From: Chloroflexi bacterium HGW-Chloroflexi-2
GTDB taxonomy: Bacteria; Chloroflexota; Anaerolineae; Anaerolineales; Anaerolineaceae
Direction: 5' to 3'
Length of the DNA: 64,000 nucleotides
Assembly (NCBI GenBank): GCA_002840735.1
Contig: PHBY01000019.1
Coordinates: forward strand, 34,678-98,677
Part shown: positions 17,302 to 25,580 of the stretch, piece after piece
Position numbering within the stretch: the first letter of the stretch is position 1
Layout: each line of letters starts with the position of its first letter
Notes under the pieces: generated by a model
The model's input: the letters and a program-made list of their open reading frames with translations, nothing else
Database searches by the model: none
What the model was told of the DNA's origin: nothing
Program-made: the position numbers and the translations under genes

Positions 17302-18624
17302 ATGGACTATAACTGCTGGTATGAATGTATTCGTGGTTGCGGAAGACGCTACTCGATTTTTGATGTGATCTACCGCTGCGAGGTTTGCGGTGGCTTGCTG
17401 GAAGTAAAGCATGATATGGCTGCTTTGCAGCAACGTTCAGCTGCTGAATGGAAATCGATTTTTGAACAACGCGTCTATTCCACCGCCTGGCCATATGGTA
17501 GTGGCGTGTGGGGTAAAAAGGAATGGGTCTGCCCGTTGATAGACGACGAACAGATCATCTCCACTTATGAAGGCAACAGCAATTTGTTCTGGGCACAACG
17601 CTTCGGGCAACAACTGAGCATGGATGATTTGTGGGTAAAATTGTGTGGCAACAGCCATACCGGTTCCTTTAAAGATCTGGGAATGACTGTCCTGGTCTCG
17701 GTCGTCAAACAGATGATCACCAATGGAAAACCGATTCGCGCCATCGCCTGCGCCTCCACCGGGGATACATCGGCCGCCCTGGCGGCTTATGGAGCCGCTG
17801 CTAGTATCCCGACCGTGATCCTGCTGCCGCGCGATAAAGTCTCCACCGCACAATTGATTCAACCGATTGCCAATGGCGCAACCGTCCTCTCGCTGGACAC
17901 CGATTTCGATGGCTGTATGGCAATCGTCAAACAATTGACCGAAGACCCCAGCATTTATCTCGCCAATTCCCTTAATTCATTGCGTATTGAAGGCCAGAAG
18001 ACCGTCGGCATCGAGATCGTGCAACAATTCGATTGGCAGGTACCGGACTGGATCATCCTACCCGCTGGCAACCTGGGTAATGTGCGCGCCCTGGGAAACG
18101 GTCTGTTGATGATGCGTGACCTGGGATTAATCGATCATCTTCCGCGCATCGCCTGTGCACAGGCAGAAAATGCCAACCCGTTTTACCAGGCTTATCTGAC
18201 CGATTTTCAGGTATTCGAACCAGTAACAGCCAAAAAGACCGTAGCTTCCGCCATCCAGATCGGCAACCCGGTCAGCTATGAACGCGCACGGCAAACCCTG
18301 ATTGACTTCAATGGCGTTGTTGAACAGGCCAGCGAAGAGGAGATTGCCAACACATGCGCCCAGGCAGATCAAACCGGACTGTATTGCTGCCCTCATACCG
18401 GTGTGGCATTATCAGCATTGAAGAAGCTCCTGCACAAAGGCATCATCGACCCACATGCCCGGGTGGTTGTCATCTCCACAGCGCATGGTCTCAAATTCTC
18501 CCAATTCAAGATCGACTATCACCACCAGCAGATGGATGGAGTGCAGACTCAATACGCCAATCCACCGCTTGAAATCCCCGCCACCTACGAAGCGGTTCAA
18601 TCAGTACTGGCTAATCTGGTATAG
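17302..18624 (+). CDS. thrC: threonine synthase
   Basis: PLP enzyme converting O-phosphohomoserine to threonine. The start ATG 17302 follows GGAGG by 5 nt and lies one base after the lysC stop, giving 440 residues. An N-terminal zinc-ribbon-like segment carries [10 protein letters not shown] and [12 protein letters not shown], common in the long bacterial and archaeal ThrC type. The PLP lysine is in [17 protein letters not shown], and [16 protein letters not shown] is the phosphate-binding loop region. The end is only 4 bp from the convergent FAD oxidoreductase gene, with no terminator between. Confidence 0.95.
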   Translation: MDYNCWYECIRGCGRRYSIFDVIYRCEVCGGLLEVKHDMAALQQRSAAEWKSIFEQRVYSTAWPYGSGVWGKKEWVCPLIDDEQIISTYEGNSNLFWAQRFGQQLSMDDLWVKLCGNSHTGSFKDLGMTVLVSVVKQMITNGKPIRAIACASTGDTSAALAAYGAAASIPTVILLPRDKVSTAQLIQPIANGATVLSLDTDFDGCMAIVKQLTEDPSIYLANSLNSLRIEGQKTVGIEIVQQFDWQVPDWIILPAGNLGNVRALGNGLLMMRDLGLIDHLPRIACAQAENANPFYQAYLTDFQVFEPVTAKKTVASAIQIGNPVSYERARQTLIDFNGVVEQASEEEIANTCAQADQTGLYCCPHTGVALSALKKLLHKGIIDPHARVVVISTAHGLKFSQFKIDYHHQQMDGVQTQYANPPLEIPATYEAVQSVLANLV

Positions 18625-18628
18625 CTGA

Positions 18629-20053
18629 TTACCAGTTCCCGGTTAAGATGCGTCCCATGCAGACCCCATTCATGCTGGCTTGCATCAAACCACGCGTCAA
18701 TCCTGCTCCATCGCCCAACACGTGCAGATTCTTTACATTGGTCTCAAACTGGGGATTGATCACAATTTTATTCGAATAAAACTTCACCTCAACCCCATAC
18801 AACAACGTGCTGTCGCTGGCAATGCCCGGCATGATGTTTTCCAATGCTTCCAATGTTTCGATCACATCGATCATGATGCGATACGGCAACACCAAACTTA
18901 AATCTCCTGCCACTGCGTCCTTAAGGGTCGGTTGAATGATGTTCTTGGCCACTCGTGAGGCAGTCGACCGCCGGCCGCGCTTGAGATCCCCATACCTTTG
19001 CACCAGCACCTTGCCACCCGAGAGCATATTTCCAAGTTCAGCAATATAACGCCCATACTCAATTGGGGTTTTGAAAGGTTCGGTGAAGGATTTTGACACC
19101 AGCAGGGCAAAATTAGTGTTGCTGGTCTTGAGTGCCTGATCCTTGTAACTGTGGCCATTCACCACCGCCAGATCTCCATAACGTTCCTCAGAGACCTCAC
19201 CACGCGGGTTCCAGCAAAAGGTACGCACACGATCTTCAAAAGTTTTGGTGTAATAGATCAATTTGGCTTCATACAGGGTGGAGTCGATATCATAGGTCAC
19301 CCCAGCGTCCGTTTCAACACGTACGCCAATATCCACCTGTCCATTGCGTGAGACTACCCCGTATTGCTTGCACATGCTATTCAACCACTCGCTGCCTTCG
19401 CGCCCGATAGCCACGATCACTTTATCCCCACGCACCTGATGACCATCCTCCGTAATCACCCCCACGATCTTCTTCAGCCCATCCGGGTCAGTTTCGATCA
19501 GAAAATCGCTCACTATTGTACGGAAACACATTTCGATCTCTAAATCTTCCAATGCTTTCTGAATTCGGGCATAGATATCATAGGCTTTTTCCGTACCCAT
19601 GTGACGCACACCCGATTCAATCAACTTCAAATGCGATTGGGCTGCCGCGCGGCGAATCAGATCCACGCGACCATTGGTGTCAATTCCATGCACCACCGGA
19701 TCAGCACCAAAGCTCAGATAGAGGTTATCGGTATACTCCAATAAGCGGCGAAATGGCTCTGCCCCGATATACTTGATGAGATCTCCCCCGACTTCCCCAT
19801 CATGACTGATCGAAAGTTTACCATCACTGAAACTACCACTGCCTGAAAAACCGGTGGTGATGGCGCACGGATCACAGTTGGCACACACCCCCGTCTTGCG
19901 TTTGGGGCATTTACGCTTCTCAATCGAATTCCCTTTTTCTATCATTAAAATACGGGATTCGGGTTGGTGTTGCTTGGCTTCATAAGCGGTGAAAATACCC
20001 GCGGGTCCAGCACCGACGATCAAGATATCGTAAGAGTCAAAAGTTGGTTTCAT
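18629..20053 (-). CDS. FAD-dependent oxidoreductase with cysteine-rich insert
   Basis: A 474-residue Rossmann protein starting MKPTFDSYDILIVGAGPAGIFTAYEA, an FAD-binding GxGxxG. GGAG lies 9 nt upstream; a start 23 codons earlier has no site. A distinctive insert KCPKRKTGVCANCDPCAITTG (five cysteines) is followed by GFSGSGSFSDGKLSI, and the C-terminal LHVLGDGAGLTRGLMQASMNG closes the FAD fold. These features fit a widespread family of uncharacterised NAD(P)/FAD-dependent dehydrogenases. The cysteine cluster could bind iron-sulfur or zinc. Substrate and pathway are unknown. Confidence 0.85.
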   Translation of the reverse strand: MKPTFDSYDILIVGAGPAGIFTAYEAKQHQPESRILMIEKGNSIEKRKCPKRKTGVCANCDPCAITTGFSGSGSFSDGKLSISHDGEVGGDLIKYIGAEPFRRLLEYTDNLYLSFGADPVVHGIDTNGRVDLIRRAAAQSHLKLIESGVRHMGTEKAYDIYARIQKALEDLEIEMCFRTIVSDFLIETDPDGLKKIVGVITEDGHQVRGDKVIVAIGREGSEWLNSMCKQYGVVSRNGQVDIGVRVETDAGVTYDIDSTLYEAKLIYYTKTFEDRVRTFCWNPRGEVSEERYGDLAVVNGHSYKDQALKTSNTNFALLVSKSFTEPFKTPIEYGRYIAELGNMLSGGKVLVQRYGDLKRGRRSTASRVAKNIIQPTLKDAVAGDLSLVLPYRIMIDVIETLEALENIMPGIASDSTLLYGVEVKFYSNKIVINPQFETNVKNLHVLGDGAGLTRGLMQASMNGVCMGRILTGNW

Positions 20054-20238
20054 TGGTAAAACTCCAATCAGGGATAAAAAAATTGTATCATAACGATCGA
20101 GATGTGATTGTCTGATCAACATATCAGAATTTATCTGTCTGCTCGAAAAATCAATTTTAACATTCGGTTAAATTTTCAGAAATGGCTTTTATCATCCCCC
20201 TGAACCCGCTATAATATCAAAATAATTGAAAGGAATCC

Positions 20239-20661
20239 ATGGACAAAACCCGCGTTCTTATTCTTTGCACCGGCAATTCGGCCCGATCCCAAATGGGGGA
20301 AGGTTTGCTGAAATACCTGACTGGTGATCGCTTCGAAGTCTTTAGTGCCGGGACTACCCCCTCTTCTCTCAACCCATATGCCGTGCTGGCCATGGCTGAG
20401 ATGGGTATCGATATTCGCGAGCAGTACTCTAAAAATCTGTCCATTTATCTTGAACAGGAATTTGACTATGTCATCACCGTGTGTGACCATGCAGCCGAAG
20501 TCTGCCCCATTTTCCCTGGCCCTGCACAGCGAATCCATTGGAGCTTCCCTGATCCGGCTGCTGTCGAGGGTGATCATCAGGATAGATTGGCAACGTTTGT
20601 GAAGGTCAGAGATGCCATCAAAGATCGTCTTGAGCACTGGTTGGCTGAGATGGGAAAGTAA
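20239..20661 (+). CDS. arsC: arsenate reductase, thioredoxin-coupled (LMW-phosphatase fold)
   Basis: Reduces arsenate to arsenite. The 140-residue product carries the P-loop C10-TGNSA-R16 (CX5R) and the redox pair C82 and C89 in VCDHAAEVCP, the same positions as in the thioredoxin-linked Staphylococcus and Bacillus enzymes. WSFPDPA gives the general-acid region. It stands alone here, without arsR, arsB or acr3, so arsenite export must be encoded elsewhere. AAAGGAATCC precedes the ATG. Confidence 0.93.
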   Translation: MDKTRVLILCTGNSARSQMGEGLLKYLTGDRFEVFSAGTTPSSLNPYAVLAMAEMGIDIREQYSKNLSIYLEQEFDYVITVCDHAAEVCPIFPGPAQRIHWSFPDPAAVEGDHQDRLATFVKVRDAIKDRLEHWLAEMGK

Positions 20662-21021
20662 AAATTAAACTTGCAAGTATTTTTGTCGCTAATTTACAAA
20701 AAAATACGGTTTTTGTAAAATATCAATTTACAAAAAACACTTCTTTTTGTAAATTAGACCAGATAAATAGTTCGTTTAGGTTTCTCCTTGAAATAATACT
20801 GCTTCCTAATTTTTTTTCCATCCCTACAAATTTGAATGCACATTCAATCACTGTGACTTATGTAATAATTTCCAGTATAATTTTGAAGTACAATCTCCTT
20901 GTTTGGTATTGGTTTACAAAATTATGATTCGATGTTTGCGAGATGAAACAGCTTATTGAGGGTATAATCTGAATAACTCACCTGAATAAGCATCCTTCGC
21001 AAGAAAACAGGGCACCCCCAA
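20662..21021. other. AT-rich gap with tandem TTTACAAAAA hairpins
   Basis: No gene is seen. Two hairpins dominate: TTTACAAAAA (20693-20702) with TTTTTGTAAA (20710-20719), loop 7; and AATTTACAAAAA (20725-20736) with TTTTTGTAAATT (20744-20755), loop 7. A further TTTACAAAA half lies near 20911. They may end the arsC transcript or form operator half-sites. A TATAAT-like -10 at 20963-20968 could serve the cyclase gene, but no good -35 goes with it. Confidence 0.6.
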
Positions 21022-22884
21022 ATGGAATTACAATACGCCGTTGCATTAATCGTTGCAGCCATCATTTCCACTATCGTGGCGATGATCGCCTGGCAACGTC
21101 GCAATTCTGTTGGCGCTAAGAGTCTTTTCATCTTGATGTCCGCTGCAATGGTTTGGTCCCTGACTTATGCAATACGCTGGATAGCGCATAACGAGGCTGC
21201 CCAATTAATCTGGTTGGATGCCACTTATTTCGGTGTTGTGGTCGCCCCAACAGCCTTTCTGATTCTGGCGTTGGAAATTACTGACAAGGTGCACATCCTC
21301 ACCAGCCTGGTTCGCATCGGCCTTGCCATTATTCCCACCTTAACCATTTTCATACTTTGGACGGACCCCTGGCACGGATTGTTTTACAATGGGATGCGAA
21401 CCGGCGATGCCATTCTAAATGGTGGTATCTGGTTCTGGATTTTCATTGTTTACACATACATCATTCTGTTATTAGCAAGTAGCCTGATTATTCAAAAAAC
21501 CATTCGGGATAAGCAGTTTTTTCAGGTTCAAGCCGGGTTGTTGTTAACCGGCATGGTGCTGCCCTGGTTGGGCAACATCATTAGCATGCTGGGGTTCAGT
21601 CCGTTTCCTGGGTTGGATATGACCCCCTTCCTGTTCACTGCCAGCGGAATTCTATTTATGTTCGCCCTCTTTCGTTTTGGATTTTTGGATATTGCCCCAA
21701 TTGCTCATTTCCGCTTAATGGAAGGTCTTCTGGATGGTGTGATCGTGTTGGACAAAGCCAACAGAATTGTGGATTACAATCCTGCTGCCCAAAGGATTTT
21801 AAACCTCTCAACTGCAGTGATTGGCCGAACCCTTCAGCAAGCTTGCAATCAAATTCCAGACCTAAATGTCCTGGATCAAAACATCCATGCAGAAAAATCA
21901 GAAATTCAAATCAGACATGACGACATGCGCGATTTTGAGGTGCGCACACTTGCATTATTGGATAAAAATAACCAGCCAACAGGAAAGCTGGTTACTTTGC
22001 ACGATATATCCGAATACCGTCAGTCGCAGGAACAAATTCAGCGCTCTGAGGAACAGTATCGGCTTCTTTTTGATAATGCCGTTGAAAGTATCCTGGTGGT
22101 TCAAGATCGGAAGATCGTTTTTTGTAACCCCATTACCAGCGAACTAACTGGATACCCGCTGGAAGAAATTATTAACGAGTCCTTTGTAAAATTTATTTAT
22201 CCAGAAGATATCCCGATGGTGGTGGAAAATTATCGCAAACGGGTGGAAGGGGAAAGTTTACCAGGTCGCTATCAGTTCCGTCTGGTTCGAAAAGACCTGT
22301 CCTTCCGCTGGGTCGAGGCCAGCGGTATTCGTATTGATTGGGAAGGCGAATTAGCCACGCTGCACTTCCTGATGGATGTAACAGAACGCAAGAAAGCTGA
22401 GATAGCCCTGGAATTCCGCAGCACCCATGATATTCTCACCGGACTCTATAACCGGCAATATTTTGAGCAGGAGATCGAACGATTACAGAACAGCAGGCGA
22501 CAACCTATCAGTATTTTAGTAATGGATATGAATGGACTGAAAAAGATTAATGATACTCAGGGACACGCCGTCGGAGACGAACAATTGAGAGTTGCAGCCA
22601 GGGAGATCCGTAAAGCTTTCCGACCAGACGATATTGTAGCCCGTATTGGTGGGGATGAGTTTGTTATTTTATTACCAGAAACAGATACTACTACAACAAT
22701 AAAAGTTGTTGAACGGGTTAAGGAAGTCATTCATGATTTCAACCAGTTAAATCCAGAACACAATCCCATTAGTTTCGCTATTGGCTTTGCCACCAGTGAA
22801 TCGACACCTAATTTGAGTGATGTTTTACGTAATGCTGACCGAGATATGTACATTCAAAAAGCCATCCATTATGCTGTTAAATGA
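21022..22884 (+). CDS. membrane diguanylate cyclase: 7TM (histidine-kinase N-terminal type)-PAS-PAS-GGDEF
   Basis: Makes cyclic di-GMP from two GTP. The 620-residue protein starts with about seven helices (residues 1-230) of the type found at the N-terminus of sensor kinases. Two PAS domains follow (about 235-335 and 345-460; LLFDNAVESILVVQDRKIVFCN marks the second), then a GGDEF domain with the catalytic GGDEF at residues 543-547 and an inhibitory RxxD (RPDD) five residues before it. There is no EAL or HD-GYP domain. The sensed signal is unknown. A CAGGGCACCCCCAA stretch precedes the ATG, so the ribosome site is weak. Confidence 0.93.
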   Translation: MELQYAVALIVAAIISTIVAMIAWQRRNSVGAKSLFILMSAAMVWSLTYAIRWIAHNEAAQLIWLDATYFGVVVAPTAFLILALEITDKVHILTSLVRIGLAIIPTLTIFILWTDPWHGLFYNGMRTGDAILNGGIWFWIFIVYTYIILLLASSLIIQKTIRDKQFFQVQAGLLLTGMVLPWLGNIISMLGFSPFPGLDMTPFLFTASGILFMFALFRFGFLDIAPIAHFRLMEGLLDGVIVLDKANRIVDYNPAAQRILNLSTAVIGRTLQQACNQIPDLNVLDQNIHAEKSEIQIRHDDMRDFEVRTLALLDKNNQPTGKLVTLHDISEYRQSQEQIQRSEEQYRLLFDNAVESILVVQDRKIVFCNPITSELTGYPLEEIINESFVKFIYPEDIPMVVENYRKRVEGESLPGRYQFRLVRKDLSFRWVEASGIRIDWEGELATLHFLMDVTERKKAEIALEFRSTHDILTGLYNRQYFEQEIERLQNSRRQPISILVMDMNGLKKINDTQGHAVGDEQLRVAAREIRKAFRPDDIVARIGGDEFVILLPETDTTTTIKVVERVKEVIHDFNQLNPEHNPISFAIGFATSESTPNLSDVLRNADRDMYIQKAIHYAVK

Positions 22885-22979
22885 GTAATTGATTTTTGAG
22901 TTTTAACCATATAACTTTTGTTTATGTTTACACTTTTTCTCGTTAACGCAGACGAATTTTTGCAGGTTCTATTCTTAAC

Positions 22980-23008
22980 TTGTGAAGTCTATTGAAAAAA
23001 TCTACAAT
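22980..23008 (+). promoter_or_regulatory. predicted promoter of the anchored protein and DUF5671 operon
   Basis: TTGTGA (22980-22985), a 17-bp spacer and TACAAT (23003-23008) lie 47 bp before the start at 23056. Confidence 0.5.
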
Positions 23009-23055
23009 AAGATTACGAAGCCATTACTTTATTGGCTGGAAACTGGAGAATAACC

Positions 23056-23535
23056 ATGAAAAATGATCGTTTCTTAAACGGGATAATTACTGGTATTGGA
23101 GTATTAATTCTGATAGCTCTGGTCTTGTTTTTTATTCGCCAGCAGCAAGCGGAATATCGGGAAGATGACTCTCCACAAGGAGTGGTTCATAATTATATTC
23201 TGGGTTTAATCCAACACGATTATGAACGAGCCTTCTCTTATCTTGCAGACAAACAGAAAAAACCTGATTTTTCCCAATTTCGGATGGAATTAGCAAGAAG
23301 TGAAAACGAAATCAATCGGGTCAGTGTGACGTTTGGAGAGATATTTATAACTGATGATTCTGCCACAGTTGCATTGAACATGAGTCAATCCTATGGTAGT
23401 CCCATCACCAGATCATCCTGGTATGCTGAAACCGCTCAATTGATCCGTGAGAATGGTGACTGGAAAATCGTCAGTATGCCCTATCCACTATGGTCCTGGA
23501 ACTGGTATAACGAAGAGATCAAACCACTTCCATAG
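23056..23535 (+). CDS. membrane-anchored NTF2-like protein of unknown function
   Basis: A 159-residue protein from MKNDRFLNGII, chosen because GGAG lies about 7 nt before the ATG. One N-terminal helix (residues 8-28, GIGVLILIALVLFFI) anchors it. The rest, with SPQGVVHNYILGLIQHDYERAFSYLADKQ and AETAQLIRENGDWKIVSMPYPLW, has the helix-then-sheet pattern of small DUF4878/NTF2-like extracytoplasmic domains. It is 15 bp ahead of the DUF5671 gene and probably works with it. No catalytic motif is seen. Confidence 0.75.
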   Translation: MKNDRFLNGIITGIGVLILIALVLFFIRQQQAEYREDDSPQGVVHNYILGLIQHDYERAFSYLADKQKKPDFSQFRMELARSENEINRVSVTFGEIFITDDSATVALNMSQSYGSPITRSSWYAETAQLIRENGDWKIVSMPYPLWSWNWYNEEIKPLP

Positions 23536-23550
23536 AGCAGGAGAAAAACC

Positions 23551-25473
23551 ATGAAAACAATTCGAAGGTTTTATTTTTATCTGCTCAGTCTGATCAGCGT
23601 GCAGGTTGTCATCTGGGCAGTGGTTAATCTACTGCGCACCATTTTCGATAGAGCAACCGTAACATCTGCGGTCGATTGGTTAGCAGGCGGAATCGCATTC
23701 GTTGCTGTCGGTGTTCCCATCTTCTGGTTGCATTGGACGACCGTCCAGCGTGATGCCCACCGCGAGGAAGAAGAAGCCAGCAGCCGCATTCGTTCGCTCT
23801 ATCTGTATGCAACACCCCTCGCAACCGGCATTCCGATTACCTACGCAGTTCTGGCAATTCTCAACCGTTTGATTGTCAGATGGTTGGGATTACCTGTATC
23901 ATCTGCTACGCTGGGTGGTGCACAAACCTACATTGATAATCTGATAGCCATCGCTGCCAACCTGATCGTGCTGATTTATTTCTGGCGCGTGCTCCAACAG
24001 GATTGGAAAAATAATCATAATCAAGAAAATCTGGTGGATTTCAGTCGTCTACATCGTTACATCTGGATGGTGTATGGTTTGGGGTTGCTGATTTTTGGTG
24101 TGCAGCAAATTCTAAGATACATTTTTTCCATGCCCCAGGAATTTGGCCATGTACCAGAGATGGTTCTGGCTACCGGACTGGCGTTGATACCGGTTGGTCT
24201 GCCAATCTTCGGAAAATCCTGGTCGGTTATTCAAAAGAGCCTGACAGAAAAAAAGGAACGCCACTCTTCCTTACGGCTGGTGGTTTTGTTTGTATTAACC
24301 TTGTTAGGAATTGGTTTCAGCCTTTCAGCCCTGGGAATTCTGCTGGCAAATGCATTCCGTTGGATATTCCAGGTGGACAACTGGCGTTTGATTTCCTTCA
24401 TGGATCAATATGCCACCCAATTAGCTGTTCTGATCTCGATGGGATTGGTCTGGGGTTATTTCAGGCGAGAATTAAAATTTGCAATTGCAGACCTGGATGA
24501 TGACTTCCAACAGGCTGGAATCCAGCGTATCTACCATTCAATCCTTTCATTTGCCGGTCTGGTCGTCAGTTTTCTGGGACTCTTATTGCTTCTGGGAACC
24601 ATTATTGAAAGTCTTTTCAACCTTTCTATTGGTAATAACGCAGCCTCACTCAGTGATGCGCTGGCGCTCCTGCTGATTGGTTTACCCCTGTGGTTGATTT
24701 ACTGGCAGCAGATTCAACTGGAAACTGCCCGGACTGATGAACGAGGATCAGCTGCCCGTACATCTTTATTCCGCAAAGCTTATTTATACCTGGCTTTATT
24801 TGCCACCGTGGTGGGCACCATGCTGAGCACCGGCTGGTGGATCTATGGAATTCTAAAAGCAATACTTGACCGGATGCCATCCGATTTCTGGTTGAATTTT
24901 AACCTGCAATTACGTATTGCCGTCCTGTTTGCTATCTTCATGGTATATCATCTGAGAGTGTTGCGAGAAGATGGAAAAATTATCAAACAGGAAGAGTCCA
25001 TCCAAATTCACGAAACCTCTATTCTAATATTACATACCCCGCAATCTGCCTTTGGTGACCGTTTACTTAACCAGCTCAAAGCCGACAAATTTCAAAATCC
25101 AGTATCTATCGTTGCCACTGACATAATTTCTACAGCAAGTGACTTACCCGAGGCTGAGATCATCATTCTGCCAGCTTCCATGCTCCTAAATGCTACCGAA
25201 CCAGTTCGCAGTTTCTTACATAATTTTTCCGGTAAAGTCATTGTTGCCCCACAGGATATAGGAAACTGGTACTGGATAAAATCTAACCCAGACCAGGATC
25301 AATCCCAGGTGATGGATACTGTGGTTTCTTTGAGACAAATCCTGGAAAACCGCCCGGTTCGTCCAGTTGCCCGAACGAGCCCATGGATGTTGGTTGCCTA
25401 TATCCTTGCAGGTTTATTCCTGTTGTTAATCGCATCCATCCTTGTTTCAGCTCTGGTTAACCTGTTCATTTAA
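23551..25473 (+). CDS. multi-pass DUF5671-repeat membrane protein
   Basis: A 640-residue protein with about 16 hydrophobic helices in roughly four repeated units. Each unit starts with a (R/F)RFYFYLL-, SLYLYAT- or LYLALF-like helix and ends in a (V/L)PIFW(L/I)(H/Y)W-type segment, as in GVPIFWLHWTTVQRD, GLPIFGKSWSVIQKS and GLPLWLIYWQQIQLE. This is the DUF5671 pattern, frequent in Chloroflexota. A soluble insert at about 490-605 (ETSILILHTPQSAFGDRL onward) looks like a small alpha/beta domain, followed by a final helix. Function is unknown. GGAG precedes the ATG, and the anchored NTF2-like protein is its operon partner. Confidence 0.85.
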   Translation: MKTIRRFYFYLLSLISVQVVIWAVVNLLRTIFDRATVTSAVDWLAGGIAFVAVGVPIFWLHWTTVQRDAHREEEEASSRIRSLYLYATPLATGIPITYAVLAILNRLIVRWLGLPVSSATLGGAQTYIDNLIAIAANLIVLIYFWRVLQQDWKNNHNQENLVDFSRLHRYIWMVYGLGLLIFGVQQILRYIFSMPQEFGHVPEMVLATGLALIPVGLPIFGKSWSVIQKSLTEKKERHSSLRLVVLFVLTLLGIGFSLSALGILLANAFRWIFQVDNWRLISFMDQYATQLAVLISMGLVWGYFRRELKFAIADLDDDFQQAGIQRIYHSILSFAGLVVSFLGLLLLLGTIIESLFNLSIGNNAASLSDALALLLIGLPLWLIYWQQIQLETARTDERGSAARTSLFRKAYLYLALFATVVGTMLSTGWWIYGILKAILDRMPSDFWLNFNLQLRIAVLFAIFMVYHLRVLREDGKIIKQEESIQIHETSILILHTPQSAFGDRLLNQLKADKFQNPVSIVATDIISTASDLPEAEIIILPASMLLNATEPVRSFLHNFSGKVIVAPQDIGNWYWIKSNPDQDQSQVMDTVVSLRQILENRPVRPVARTSPWMLVAYILAGLFLLLIASILVSALVNLFI

Positions 25474-25580
25474 CCTTCTACCAGAAAGGAACTTTAACTA
25501 ATTTTTTCCGGTTTAGAAAATCGACCAGAGATTTTCCTGTATACTAAACATAAATTCTGGAAAAGTTACATCAAAGAAGG

